Shown piece after piece: positions 26,331 to 35,860 of a DNA stretch of 64,000 nucleotides (position 1 is the stretch's first letter; every line of letters starts with the position of its first letter). The stretch is from positions 186,001 through 250,000 of the forward strand of contig NZ_ATWN01000002.1 of NCBI RefSeq assembly GCF_000421265.1, in the 5' to 3' direction. This DNA is from Thalassospira lucentensis MCCC 1A00383 = DSM 14000. Lineage in GTDB: Bacteria; Pseudomonadota; Alphaproteobacteria; Rhodospirillales; Thalassospiraceae. The translations under genes were made by a program, and so were the position numbers. A model generated the notes under the pieces. The model made no database searches and was not told where the DNA came from. It worked only from the letters and a program-made list of their open reading frames with translations.

Positions 26331-27074
26331 TCAGAATCGCACCATCGAGGCCGCGATGATGGGCCCACCAAGCCCTTGTTGCACCAGAAGGGCAACGCCG
26401 CCGTCACCAGCCGTTTTCATGGCAAAGGTGCGTTCATCCGCCGAACCGTTCCAGGTTCCCAGATCGATCATTTCACGTACGACATTGGCGTGCACCAAAC
26501 GTTTGCCGGCATTTTCGCCAGATCGAACATCACGGGCATGTTCACGGTCAAACCCGACCAACCACAGCTTGAGGCTTGATGTGCGCTCAGACGTGCTCAA
26601 GGATTGCAGGGTTATGGTGCCGGTTGCAGGTTGCTGTTGTTCGTGATTTTCGACCAGTAAGGTGGCAACATCGTACAGTGGTTCTGCGCTGTTGCTGGTG
26701 TCACCGATTCGCTGCTTTTGGGTGGCGCGAACGACATGTTCCCCATTGATGATAGCTTGCGGCGTATAGACGTATCTTTCGCGCATATGCTGGGCATATT
26801 CACGTTGGCGTTCGCTAAACATGCTGTCGGAAAACGGGTCGGTCCAGCCAAGATAGTTCCAGTAATCGACATGGTACGACAGCACCAGAAGATCGCTACG
26901 TTCCTGATTTAACTCATAAAGAACACGGTCGGCTGGCGGGCAGGAGCTGCACCCTTCCGAGGTGTAAAGCTCGACAACGGCGCGCGGGGTAATGCTTTCG
27001 CTGGCCATCAGGGGGGTGGAAAACCCGACAATGGCAAGTGTAAGCGCAAATATGAGGGGGCGAGTGTGTTTCAT
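26331..27074 (-). CDS. DUF1223 family secreted thioredoxin-like protein
   Basis: The protein has 247 residues with a cleavable signal peptide (PLIFALTLAIVGFSTPLMASES). The mature start AVVELYTSEGCSSCPPADRVL carries a C-x2-C pair (Cys42, Cys45) on a thioredoxin-like fold, followed by SYHVDYWNYLGWTDPF and TPQAIINGEHVV, both hallmarks of DUF1223. A beta-rich C-terminal domain follows. The role of the family is unknown; the location and the CxxC suggest a periplasmic redox activity. It lies upstream of ccmA on the same strand, 263 bases away, and may or may not relate to cytochrome maturation. Confidence 0.9.
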   Translation of the reverse strand: MKHTRPLIFALTLAIVGFSTPLMASESITPRAVVELYTSEGCSSCPPADRVLYELNQERSDLLVLSYHVDYWNYLGWTDPFSDSMFSERQREYAQHMRERYVYTPQAIINGEHVVRATQKQRIGDTSNSAEPLYDVATLLVENHEQQQPATGTITLQSLSTSERTSSLKLWLVGFDREHARDVRSGENAGKRLVHANVVREMIDLGTWNGSADERTFAMKTAGDGGVALLVQQGLGGPIIAASMVRF

Positions 27075-27351
27075 GAGCCTGATGATGCCCCAAAAGCGGC
27101 ATCAAGCCCTAATCACAAGACCTTGAAAGCCGTTTGAAGGGGTTTGAGACAGATTTTTGCGCTTTTGGGTGGAATTTCGAAAGGAGATTTCCAAAGATTG
27201 ATGCTATCAGCTGCGGATCAATCGGGACCATTGCGGATGCATGGTTACGTCGTGAGGCGGGGAAATCGCCTTTACGTTAAAAATCAGGAATCGGTCTGTC
27301 GGCGGGAGCATCATTCCGGCAAGATCGGTCCGAAACAAGGTTTGCAGGTAC

Positions 27352-28692
27352 ATGATTAAACGTGAACACTGGGGCTCTCGCCTTGGATTTATTCTGGCTG
27401 CTGCGGGGTCAGCTGTCGGACTTGGGAACATCTGGAAGTTCCCGTATATGGCAGGTGCCAATGGTGGCGGCGCCTTTCTGGTGATCTATCTTGGGCTGGT
27501 CTTTACGATTGGCCTTTCGGTCATGCTGGCTGAATTTGTTATTGGCCGCATGTCAGAAAAGAATGCAATTGGCGCATTTGCCAAACTCAAGGGCGGGCTG
27601 TGGCCGATCATTGGTGTGTTTGGTGTGGCCGCGGCCTTTATCATTCTGTCGTTCTACAGCGTTGTCGCTGGCTGGACGATTTCCTACATGATCAAATCTG
27701 TGACCGGCGCACTAGCGGTCGAAGACCCGGCGGCACTTGGCGACATTTTTGGTACCTTTATTGCTGATACGACTTCACCGCTGATTTTCCATGCGGTCTT
27801 TATGGCCTTGACCGTCTTTGTTGTTTTGGCCGGTGTTGGCGGCGGTATTGAACGTGCATCAAAAATCCTGATGCCGGCATTGTTTGCGTTGCTGATTGTA
27901 TTGATCGTGCGTTCGGTGACGTTGCCGGGTAGCATGGAAGGTGTTGCGTTTTTGCTGTCGCCGGACTTCTCAAAAGTTACATGGTCGACGGTTTCCGATG
28001 CATTGTCGCAGGCCTTCTTCTCACTCTCGCTTGGTATGGGGGCGATGATCACGTATGGGTCGTACCTGTCAAAGAAGGAAAATCTGCCGGGATCGGCAGG
28101 GTGGGTAACACTGCTTGATTCTACGGTTGCGGTGATGGCGGGTCTTTTGATTCTGCCGGCTGTTTTTGCATTTGGCTTTGATCCGAGTGCCGGTCCGGGG
28201 CTTACCTTCATCACGCTACCGGCTGTGTTTGCGCAGATGCCTTTTGGCGCGTTCTTTGCCTTCCTGTTCTTCCTGCTTTTGGCAATCGCGGCACTGACAT
28301 CAGCGGTTTCGATCCTTGAAGTGGTCGTTGCCTATTTTGTTGATGACCGTGGGGTCAGCCGTAAATCAGCAGCCGTCATCATCGGGTTTGTGATTTTCCT
28401 GCTGGGCATTCCTTCGTCGCTGTCGATGGGTGTGATGGGAGATGTGAAAATCATTGCGGGCAAGAACTTCTTTGATCTGATGGACTTCATCAGTTCAAGC
28501 CTGCTTCTGCCAATTGGCGGCCTGTTTATTTCGCTGTTTGTCGGCTGGGTTGTCTGGGGCAAGGCACAGGAAGAAATTGCGGCGCATAATGGCGTCATTC
28601 CAATATGGGTCGGCGCATGGGGTGTGATTGTCAAATTCATCGCACCGATTGCAATTGCCTTCATCCTGCTCAAGGGACTTGGTGTTTTCTAA
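27352..28692 (+). CDS. Sodium-dependent transporter of the NSS (SNF) family
   Basis: The protein has 446 residues and about 11-12 membrane helices. The start WGSRLGFILAAAGSAVGLGNIWKFPY is the unwound helix-1 sodium/substrate site characteristic of LeuT-like transporters. GGGAFLVIYLG and the helix-6 region ALSQAFFSLSLGMGAMITYGSYL follow. It imports an amino acid or related amine with Na+. The substrate is not predictable. It stands alone, with a shared terminator separating it from the convergent CBS-PAS-GGDEF-EAL gene. A possible short upstream frame (27201-27359) overlaps its start codon. Confidence 0.93.
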   Translation: MIKREHWGSRLGFILAAAGSAVGLGNIWKFPYMAGANGGGAFLVIYLGLVFTIGLSVMLAEFVIGRMSEKNAIGAFAKLKGGLWPIIGVFGVAAAFIILSFYSVVAGWTISYMIKSVTGALAVEDPAALGDIFGTFIADTTSPLIFHAVFMALTVFVVLAGVGGGIERASKILMPALFALLIVLIVRSVTLPGSMEGVAFLLSPDFSKVTWSTVSDALSQAFFSLSLGMGAMITYGSYLSKKENLPGSAGWVTLLDSTVAVMAGLLILPAVFAFGFDPSAGPGLTFITLPAVFAQMPFGAFFAFLFFLLLAIAALTSAVSILEVVVAYFVDDRGVSRKSAAVIIGFVIFLLGIPSSLSMGVMGDVKIIAGKNFFDLMDFISSSLLLPIGGLFISLFVGWVVWGKAQEEIAAHNGVIPIWVGAWGVIVKFIAPIAIAFILLKGLGVF

Positions 28693-28724
28693 GCCAAAGA
28701 AACCTGGATATCGGTGATCTTTTT

Positions 28725-28753
28725 GAAAAGGGCGGGGTAATCCCGCCCTTTTC
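28725..28753. terminator. Bidirectional terminator
   Basis: A 12-bp perfect stem (GAAAAGGGCGGG with CCCGCCCTTTTC) and a 5-base loop sit in the 64-base gap between the convergent NSS transporter and the EAL-domain gene. A/T runs at both ends give T tracts in either direction. Confidence 0.88.
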
Positions 28754-28756
28754 GAT

Positions 28757-31378
28757 CTACGGTGCCAAGGAGTGCTGATTTTTGGCCAATGCACTGATGT
28801 CTTCCGCCGACATCGGCTTGCCCAGAAGGTACCCCTGGATCAAGTCGCAGCCTGCATTGCGCAGGAATGACAACTGGTGATGGTTTTCCACACCTTCTGC
28901 AACGCAGGTCTTATCAAGGTTCTTGGCCATATTGATGATGGTGAGTGCCAGTGCCTGACCGTCTTTGCCATCATCAATATCAAGGACAAAGCTGCGATCA
29001 AGTTTGATGCTGTCAAAAGGCAGGCTTCGCAGATAGCTCAGACTTGAAAATCCAGTGCCGAAATCATCGAGCGAAATCTTGACGCCAAGGTCGTGAACGC
29101 GTTGCAGTTTGGCGCGCATATCGTCGATGTTGCGCATGAACAGGCTTTCGGTGATCTCTATTTCAAGACGGTTTGCCGCAAGCCCCTTATCAAGCAAGAT
29201 GGCGCGTAGCTGTTCGGCAAAATCAACTGTGCCATAGAATTGCTGCACCGATACATTGACGGCAAGCCGCAGATTCAGCAGTCCTTGTTTCCGCCAGTTG
29301 ACCAGTTGGCGGCAGGCTGTTCGCATGACCCAGCGTCCCAATTCACCGATGACACCGATCTCTTCGGCGATTGGAATGAAGGTGGAGGGCGGAATGATTG
29401 TGCTGTCTGACGTCGTCCATCTTAGCAGGGCTTCAACGCCACAAAGTTCTTGGGAGTAGGCATCAAATTGTGGCTGATAGGCCAGATAAAATTCCTGATT
29501 GTCGAGTGCGTGGCGCAAGGCCGTTTCCAAGGCAAGGGCTTCGCCTTTTTGGGCGTGCAGACCACGGCTGTATCGGCTGACACGGTTGCGTCCCTGTTCC
29601 TTGGCCTGCATCATTGCCAGTTCTGCATTACGCAGCAAAGTACTGGTGTCGTTGGCGTCTTCGGGGAAGCAGGCAATGCCGATGCTTGCTGAAAGATAAA
29701 GATCAGTTCCCTTTCGGGTCAGGTGCGGTTCGCCCAACCGACCAAGCAGACGTTCCGACAGCATGCGTGCTTCGTTGGCTGTATCGATATTAGGTAAGAT
29801 GGCGGCGTATTCATCTGCGCCGACCCGCGCGACAACAGCATCCGGACCAAGTTCGCGACCGATACGGCGTGCAACTTCAATCAGGACATCGTCGCCGTCC
29901 GTATGGCCAAGCGCACTGTTGACCCGTTGGAAGTTGTCGATATCAAGCATGATCACGGTCAGGCGCATGCCGTGATGGCGTGAACGGCCGATATGATGTG
30001 ATAGGAGTTCCGAAAACCGCCGACGGTTTGGCATTCCGGTTAGTTCGTCGGTGTGTGCCAGACGCAGGATATCTTCGCGATTTTTTTCCCGGCCACTGAT
30101 GTCGGTGAAGATTGATGCATAGTGACTTGTGGTGCCATCTGCATCGCGGATGGCCATGATCGATAACCATTCGGGATAGACTTCGCCCGACTTTCGGCGG
30201 TTCCAAATCTCGCCTTCCCATTTTCCCGTGCGCAGAACATCAGTCCAAAGCTTTTTGTAAAAGGCCTTGTTTTGACGCCCCGATTGCAAAAAACGCGGAT
30301 TTTGGCCGATAACTTCTTCGGCCTGATAACCGGTGACGCGGGTAAAGGCCGGGTTGATGGCCTCTATAGCGCCAAGCGCATTGCACACCATCACACAGTC
30401 TGGTGATGTTTCGATAAGTTTGCGCGCCAGCAAGAGCGAACGTCTGGCTTTGGCGCCGTCACTGTTTCTGTCTTCGGTGAGTGTGCGCAGATGTGACAAA
30501 TAGTCCTGTTCGATGAATTGTAGCAAGTCGGCAAAAGATAAAACGCCGATCACTTCCTTATGACGATTGCGCACGACAAGATGGCGGATTTTGTCACGCA
30601 GCATGATGTTACGTGCATCGTTAAGGTTAACGTCGTGCGTGACCATTTTGACGGGACGTGTTGCAATGTCACCAGCTGTTTGTACGTCACGCCCCTCAAC
30701 CAAATGACGCAAGATATCGCGTTCTGTGATGATGCCGGTTTGCTGCGCGGACGGAATATCCGGGTTGAAGCCCGTGACGATTGCATTGTCGCATTTTTCC
30801 ACATGCATCTTTAGCCGCAAGTCTTGAACGGGGATCTGCGCATCGACAAAAAGCGTTGAACTTCGAATAGCCGTTTCGACATCGTTGGCACTAAGAGCCT
30901 TACTGACCGCAACCTGACGGATAAGGTCTGTTTGGCTGATGATACCTGCCAAATGACCCTGTTCATCGACCGTGATGAGGTGACGGACATTAAGATCACG
31001 CATCCGAACAATTGCAGTTTGCTGGCTGGCGTGAACGGAAATGGTGTGGGCCGGGCGCGACATGCGGTTTTCAATTGGGGCGATAAGGGCTGAGTGGCTG
31101 TCAGCGGGAAGCGACAGGATGTCTTTTTCGGTGATGATCCCGACGGGCTTGTTCGACCTTACAACCACAATCGAACTGCAGTTGTTGTCTTTCATAAGTG
31201 CAACAGCCCGACCCAGAGGCAGGTCAGGGGCGCAGCTTAGGACCTTTTCGGGCGACAGCGTTCCAACGGTCAAAGGATCACTTTGACTGTCATCAAGGTG
31301 GGGGCGTGTCATTTGAACCTGCAAATGTGCGTTGTGAACCTTTGGTTGTGGTGTGGTGGCCAACTCAACCATTGTCAC
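28757..31378 (-). CDS. CBS-PAS-GGDEF-EAL protein, probable c-di-GMP phosphodiesterase
   Basis: The protein has 873 residues and no membrane helix. Two tandem CBS pairs occupy about residues 35-150 and 175-310 (for example NKPVGIITEKDIL, GHLAGIISQTDLIR, KEVIGVLSFADLL). A PAS domain is at about 325-435 (NPAFTRVTGYQAEEVIG), GGDEF at about 445-605 and EAL at about 620-870. The cyclase loop is GADEY with no RxxD site, so it is probably inactive and may bind GTP as a regulator. The EAL side is intact: GVEALLRW, AVNVSVQQF, ISLDDFGTGFSSLSYL. The likely output is c-di-GMP hydrolysis tuned by adenosine nucleotides through CBS and by an unknown PAS ligand. MTMV at 31378 and 31372 are alternative starts. 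Confidence 0.9.
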   Translation of the reverse strand: MTMVELATTPQPKVHNAHLQVQMTRPHLDDSQSDPLTVGTLSPEKVLSCAPDLPLGRAVALMKDNNCSSIVVVRSNKPVGIITEKDILSLPADSHSALIAPIENRMSRPAHTISVHASQQTAIVRMRDLNVRHLITVDEQGHLAGIISQTDLIRQVAVSKALSANDVETAIRSSTLFVDAQIPVQDLRLKMHVEKCDNAIVTGFNPDIPSAQQTGIITERDILRHLVEGRDVQTAGDIATRPVKMVTHDVNLNDARNIMLRDKIRHLVVRNRHKEVIGVLSFADLLQFIEQDYLSHLRTLTEDRNSDGAKARRSLLLARKLIETSPDCVMVCNALGAIEAINPAFTRVTGYQAEEVIGQNPRFLQSGRQNKAFYKKLWTDVLRTGKWEGEIWNRRKSGEVYPEWLSIMAIRDADGTTSHYASIFTDISGREKNREDILRLAHTDELTGMPNRRRFSELLSHHIGRSRHHGMRLTVIMLDIDNFQRVNSALGHTDGDDVLIEVARRIGRELGPDAVVARVGADEYAAILPNIDTANEARMLSERLLGRLGEPHLTRKGTDLYLSASIGIACFPEDANDTSTLLRNAELAMMQAKEQGRNRVSRYSRGLHAQKGEALALETALRHALDNQEFYLAYQPQFDAYSQELCGVEALLRWTTSDSTIIPPSTFIPIAEEIGVIGELGRWVMRTACRQLVNWRKQGLLNLRLAVNVSVQQFYGTVDFAEQLRAILLDKGLAANRLEIEITESLFMRNIDDMRAKLQRVHDLGVKISLDDFGTGFSSLSYLRSLPFDSIKLDRSFVLDIDDGKDGQALALTIINMAKNLDKTCVAEGVENHHQLSFLRNAGCDLIQGYLLGKPMSAEDISALAKNQHSLAP

Positions 31379-31470
31379 TATCTATCAGAGTAGGTGCTTC
31401 TGAGAATTGTTCTGGATCAACGCCGCACTGTGGAAGTGTTCTGAAAAGAAAAAAGATATTTCAACGAAAA

Positions 31471-31500
31471 CACCCCGCCGGAAAACCGGCGGGGTGCAAG
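31471..31500 (-). terminator. Terminator of acnA
   Basis: An 11-bp GC-rich perfect stem (31471-31481 with 31486-31496) with a 4-base loop lies 34 bases past the acnA stop. On the minus strand it is followed by TTTTCG. Confidence 0.8.
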
Positions 31501-31529
31501 ACGATCAGGCTATTGATTTCAAATTGAAA

Positions 31530-34217
31530 TCAGGCAGCTTTCATCATGTTACGCAGAACGAACTGCAGAATGCCGCCGTTCTGGTAGTAGAGAACTTCGT
31601 TCTCTGTATCGATACGGCAGGTGGCGATGCACTCTTCGGTGCTGCCATCTTTGCGCGTGATGCGAACCGTGACGTCCTGAAGCGGGGTAATGCCATCGGC
31701 AATGCCCAGTACGTCGAAGGTTTCCGAACCATCCAGTTTATAGGTCTCACGACCTTCACCGTTTTTGAACTGCAGCGGCAGAACGCCCATGCAGACCAGG
31801 TTGGTGCGGTGGATACGCTCGAAGCTTTCCGCGATCACAGCTTTGACGCCAAGAAGATTGGTGCCTTTTGCGGCCCAGTCACGTGACGAACCCGTGCCGT
31901 ATTCTTTACCAGCAACAACTACCAGCGGGGTGCCTTCGGCCTGATAACGCATTGCAACGTCATAGACCCAGCCTTGATCCCCGGATGGATAATGAACCGA
32001 CACACCACCTTCGGTGCCCGGTGCCATCTCGTTACGGATACGAATGTTGGCAAAGGTGCCGCGCATCATGACTTCGTGGTTACCACGACGTGCGCCGTAA
32101 GAGTTGAAGTCGCGAACGGCAACGCCATTGTCCTTGAGGTATTCACCTGCAGGGCTTTCTTCCTTGATCGAACCGGCCGGAGAAATGTGGTCGGTGGTGA
32201 CAGAGTCGCCGAGGATCAGGAGCGGACGTGCGCCGTGTACTTCGGCAAAGTCACCCGGTTCTTTCGCCATGTTGACGAAGTAAGGCGGGTTCTGGACATA
32301 GGTGGAATTGTTGTCCCAGAGGAAGGTTTCGCCTTCGGTGACTTCGATTGCCTGCCAAGGCTTCGGACCGGCAAAGATGTTGTCATAACGATCTTTGTAC
32401 ATCGAAGCCGAGATCGAGGTTGCAATGGTGTCTGCGATCTCTTTGTTGGTTGGCCAGATGTCTTTCATATAGACGTCTTTGCCATTTTTGTCGGTGCCCA
32501 GCGGATCGTTGTTCAGATCGATCTTCAGGTTACCAGCAAGGGCATAGGCAACAACCAGCGGCGGTGAGGCAAGGTAGTTTGCCTTGACGTGCGGGCTGAT
32601 GCGGCCTTCGAAGTTACGGTTGCCAGACAGAACTGCGGTTACCAGCATGTCCTTGTCTTCAATCGCACCGGCAATCGGTGCGGAAAGCGGACCGGAGTTA
32701 CCAATACAGGTGGTGCAGCCAAAACCAGCAACGTTAAAGCCAAGTTGATCAAGATAATCCTGAAGGCCTGCTTTTTCGAGGTAGTCGGCAACAACCAGCG
32801 AGCCCGGTGCGAGCGAGGTTTTTACCCAAGGTTTGCTGGTCAGGCCAAGTTCGACAGCTTTTTTCGCCAGAAGACCAGCTGCAATCAAAACACTCGGGTT
32901 CGAGGTGTTGGTGCAGGACGTGATCGCAGCGATAACGACGTTACCGTCTTTCATGTCGAAGTTTTCATTCGAAACCGGAACGGAGCGGTCGGCATCAACA
33001 CCCGGCGCCATGTCGGCAAAGGTATCTTTGAAGCTCGTCACGGCATCTTTGAGCAGAACACGATCCTGCGGACGCTTTGGACCTGAAAGGGCCGGCTCGA
33101 CAGTTGAAATGTCAAGTTCAAGCGTTGCGGTGTATTCAGCTTCATGTGCCGGGTCGCCCCACATGCCCTGTTCTTTGGCATATGCTTCAACCAGTGCAAT
33201 CTGGTCTTCGTCACGGCCGGTCGAACGCATGTAGTTCAGCGTTTCGTCATCGATCGGGAAGAAACCACAAGTCGCACCATATTCCGGAGCCATGTTACCA
33301 ATGGTCGCACGGTCCGGCAGGCTCATGTTTGCCAGCGCATCGCCATAGAACTCGACGAATTTGCCTACAACGCCTTTTTCACGCAGCATCTGAACGACAC
33401 GCAGAACAAGGTCAGTTGCGGTGATGCCTTCTTTCATGGAACCGGTCAGCTTAAAGCCGACAACTTCCGGGATCAGCATCGAGATCGGCTGACCGAGCAT
33501 CGCGGCTTCGGCTTCAAGGCCGCCAACACCCCAACCCAGAACGGCAAGGCCGTTAACCATGGTGGTGTGTGAGTCTGTGCCAACCAGTGTATCAGGATAA
33601 GCAACGGTTTTGCCGTCTGCGTCTTCGCCGGTCCAGACGACCTTGGCAAGATGCTCAACGTTCACTTGGTGGCAGATGCCTGCTCCGGGTGGGACGATGC
33701 GGAAGTTGTTGAAGGCATTCTGGCCCCAACGCAGGAAGCCATAACGTTCGCCGTTACGTTCGAACTCGACTTCCATGTTTTTGTCGAGCGCGTCGTCGGT
33801 ACCAAAGAAATCGATCATGACCGAGTGGTCAATGACGAGGTCAACCGGTGAAAGCGGGTTCACCTTCTGGGCGTCGCCGCCCATGTTGACAACGGCATCG
33901 CGCATCGCAGCAAGGTCAACAACAGCCGGAACACCCGTGAAGTCCTGCATCAGGACGCGGGCTGGGCGGTAGTTGATCTCATGGCTGCTTTTGCGGGCTT
34001 TCAGCCAGTCGACAACAGCTTTGACATCGTCGGTTTTAACCGTGAAATCGTCTTCGTAGCGCAGAAGGTTCTCAAGAACGACCTTCAGCGTGAACGGAAG
34101 TTTGGAAACGTCGCCGAATTTTTCGGAAGCAGCTTTCAGGCTGTAATAGTCGAAGGACTTATCCCCGACTTTAAGCGTGCGGCGCGTATTCAGGTTGTCT
34201 TTGCCACAAATGGACAT
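31530..34217 (-). CDS. acnA: Aconitate hydratase A
   Basis: The protein has 895 residues, full length for the AcnA/IRP-type aconitase. It interconverts citrate and isocitrate in the TCA cycle. The 4Fe-4S ligands are in [13 protein letters not shown] and [14 protein letters not shown], and active-site stretches [36 protein letters not shown] and [13 protein letters not shown] are all present. The start follows a GGAGGGT-like site on the minus strand. The gene is monocistronic with its own terminator. A CRP-type GTGA-N6-TCAC palindrome lies about 90 bases upstream. Confidence 0.98.
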   Translation of the reverse strand: MSICGKDNLNTRRTLKVGDKSFDYYSLKAASEKFGDVSKLPFTLKVVLENLLRYEDDFTVKTDDVKAVVDWLKARKSSHEINYRPARVLMQDFTGVPAVVDLAAMRDAVVNMGGDAQKVNPLSPVDLVIDHSVMIDFFGTDDALDKNMEVEFERNGERYGFLRWGQNAFNNFRIVPPGAGICHQVNVEHLAKVVWTGEDADGKTVAYPDTLVGTDSHTTMVNGLAVLGWGVGGLEAEAAMLGQPISMLIPEVVGFKLTGSMKEGITATDLVLRVVQMLREKGVVGKFVEFYGDALANMSLPDRATIGNMAPEYGATCGFFPIDDETLNYMRSTGRDEDQIALVEAYAKEQGMWGDPAHEAEYTATLELDISTVEPALSGPKRPQDRVLLKDAVTSFKDTFADMAPGVDADRSVPVSNENFDMKDGNVVIAAITSCTNTSNPSVLIAAGLLAKKAVELGLTSKPWVKTSLAPGSLVVADYLEKAGLQDYLDQLGFNVAGFGCTTCIGNSGPLSAPIAGAIEDKDMLVTAVLSGNRNFEGRISPHVKANYLASPPLVVAYALAGNLKIDLNNDPLGTDKNGKDVYMKDIWPTNKEIADTIATSISASMYKDRYDNIFAGPKPWQAIEVTEGETFLWDNNSTYVQNPPYFVNMAKEPGDFAEVHGARPLLILGDSVTTDHISPAGSIKEESPAGEYLKDNGVAVRDFNSYGARRGNHEVMMRGTFANIRIRNEMAPGTEGGVSVHYPSGDQGWVYDVAMRYQAEGTPLVVVAGKEYGTGSSRDWAAKGTNLLGVKAVIAESFERIHRTNLVCMGVLPLQFKNGEGRETYKLDGSETFDVLGIADGITPLQDVTVRITRKDGSTEECIATCRIDTENEVLYYQNGGILQFVLRNMMKAA

Positions 34218-34303
34218 CAGACCCTCCTCAAGGTGGTTAAAAGGGCTTGTCGTGACAAGACACCCCGACCGTCGGTGCGCCGAGCGGTGGGCTATCTGTA
34301 TCT

Positions 34304-34319
34304 CGTGACGCGGGTCACG
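34304..34319. promoter_or_regulatory. CRP/FNR-type palindrome upstream of acnA
   Basis: CGTGACGCGGGTCACG is a 6-4-6 perfect inverted repeat. Read as GTGA-N6-TCAC it has exactly the half-site and spacing of CRP sites. Its centre is about 95 bases upstream of the acnA start. Confidence 0.45.
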
Positions 34320-34671
34320 GCTACATATGTATGTGCAACGGCGTTACACCACAAATCCCCATGAAAGTCCAGACCCGGAAAAGGGGTATTCGGGAAAACG
34401 CCCTGATCGCAGCATATTGGCAAAGCACAACAAGTATTCAAAAACCTATAGTCGATATGTGAGGTGGTCATTCGCCTTTCAATGGTGGAATGAGGAGGCT
34501 TCGAGTCTATCTGCTCACTTTACCCTCGGGCCTTGTCATCGCGACGCGATCTCAAGCCGGGTTTTTGACCAGACCGACGAGGCGGACGCACAGCTTAACG
34601 ATGCGAATCGGGAAGGGGATTATCTTTCACGTAATCGACTTGCGGCAGCTTTTATCCCGACATGCGCCCTA

Positions 34672-34685
34672 AAATTGTGCGCTGC
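34672..34685 (+). repeat. Direct repeat, copy 1
   Basis: AAATTGTGCGCTGC recurs at 34800-34813 with one change (GGTGC for GCTGC). The copies are 128 bases apart in the long gap before the ABC operon. Confidence 0.5.
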
Positions 34686-34799
34686 ACGATGGGGAAGATT
34701 TTTTGCACTGCAGTGATTTTTCGGCCCATCGGGAGCGAGTAGCGTTGAGATAACGTTACGTAATCAAGGGTAGAAAGATCATCTATGCGACACGCAATT

Positions 34800-34813
34800 A
34801 AATTGTGCGGTGC
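34800..34813 (+). repeat. Direct repeat, copy 2
   Basis: AAATTGTGCGGTGC matches 13 of 14 bases of the copy at 34672-34685. Confidence 0.5.
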
Positions 34814-34853
34814 GAATTTGTAGAAAAGGTTCAATCCCTTGTGGATCATTGCA

Positions 34854-34882
34854 TTGACGCAATATGCTGAAATTGGTACTTA
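34854..34882 (+). promoter_or_regulatory. Weak candidate promoter for the ABC operon
   Basis: TTGACG at 34854-34859 is followed after 17 bases by TACTTA and an AT-rich run (TTAAAT). The -35 match is good and the -10 match is poor. Confidence 0.25.
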
Positions 34883-35048
34883 AATGCTTATTAAATGTGT
34901 CAGGCCCGGTTTCCGTAAGGTAAGGGTCACATAAAAATCCGACACATCATCAGGGAAACTGAAAAGCGGTTAGCAATATTTACCGACATGAACCGGAAAT
35001 GCGGTTCTGCGGAATTTGCGGCCCAAGTCAGGGAGGGTAAGCGACGTT

Positions 35049-35858
35049 ATGACGTCACAAGGTCCCATTTTGCAGATTAGCGACGTGTCGCTTGTGTTTG
35101 GCGGTGTGCGTGCGCTGAGTGATGTCAGCTTTTCCGTGCAGCCAGGCGAGCTTTTTTCAATTATCGGCCCAAATGGTGCGGGTAAGACGTCGATGCTTAA
35201 CTGTGTGTCGGGGCGATATGCACCGACCACAGGGTCCGTATCCTTTAACGGGCAGGATGTCACCGGGCTTAAGCCAAATGATCGCGCCGAACTTGGCATT
35301 GGTCGAACCTTCCAGAACCTTGCTCTTTTTGGGCATATGAATGTTCTTGATAATATCATGGTCGGGCGGCACCACCTTCTGAAGAACAACTTCATGAACG
35401 GCCCACTGTATTGGTTGGGGGGTGCCCAGAAAGAAGAGCTCGAACATCGACGCTTCTGTGAAGACGTGATCGATTTTCTTGAGATTTCCCATATCCGAAA
35501 AGCCACGGCTGGCACCCTGTCATATGGGTTGCGCAAGCGTGTCGAGCTCGCACGTGCGGTGGCTCTTCGCCCGGATTTGATCCTTTTGGATGAACCGATG
35601 GCGGGCATGAACCTCGAAGAAAAAGAGGACATGGCACGCTTCATCATCGACCTCAACGAAGAATGGGGGATGACGGTGGTGATGATCGAACACGACATGG
35701 GGGTGGTGATGGATATCTCCAACCGCGTGATGGTTCTTGATTTTGGTCGCAAGATTGCCGAAGGCGAACCCGACGAAGTGATGGCCAACAAGCACGTCAA
35801 GAAAGCCTATCTCGGCGAAGAAGACGATGACACAGACGAAGACGAGCAGGTGGCCTGA
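35049..35858 (+). CDS. ABC transporter ATP-binding protein, LivG type
   Basis: The protein has about 269 residues. Walker A is GPNGAGKTSMLNC, the signature is LSYGLRKRVELARAV, Walker B is LILLDEPMAGMN, and the switch His is in MIEHDMGVVM. The LivG-specific insertion before the signature is present. It is one of two ATPases of a branched-chain/hydrophobic-acid ABC importer. The C-terminal tail is acidic (EEDDDTDEDEQ). ATG 35049 is chosen because GGGAGGGTAAG precedes it; the frame extends to 35016 without support. The next gene, an acyl-CoA synthetase, starts two bases after the stop. Confidence 0.93.
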   Translation: MTSQGPILQISDVSLVFGGVRALSDVSFSVQPGELFSIIGPNGAGKTSMLNCVSGRYAPTTGSVSFNGQDVTGLKPNDRAELGIGRTFQNLALFGHMNVLDNIMVGRHHLLKNNFMNGPLYWLGGAQKEELEHRRFCEDVIDFLEISHIRKATAGTLSYGLRKRVELARAVALRPDLILLDEPMAGMNLEEKEDMARFIIDLNEEWGMTVVMIEHDMGVVMDISNRVMVLDFGRKIAEGEPDEVMANKHVKKAYLGEEDDDTDEDEQVA

Positions 35859-35860
35859 GC

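Larger units (their letters stand above)
34218..35048. other. 831-base non-coding gap between acnA and the ABC operon
   Basis: The gap holds divergent promoters for acnA (minus) and the transporter operon (plus). I see a CRP-type palindrome at 34304-34319, a 14-base direct repeat at 34672 and 34800, and a 10-bp palindrome CACTGCAGTG at 34706-34715. Open frames here, the longest 129 codons, have no ribosome site or recognisable protein features. It is unusually long for this gene-dense window and could hide a small RNA, which I cannot show. Confidence 0.5.

Noticed and set aside
26177..26407. 76-codon minus-strand frame between ccmA and the DUF1223 gene
   Set aside because: It overlaps the end of the DUF1223 gene in another frame and lacks a start signal; the gap is better read as non-coding.
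34327..34716. 129-codon plus-strand frame in the long intergenic gap
   Set aside because: It has no ribosome site, a shuffled low-information composition, and overlaps the probable acnA control region and the repeats. No recognisable protein features.
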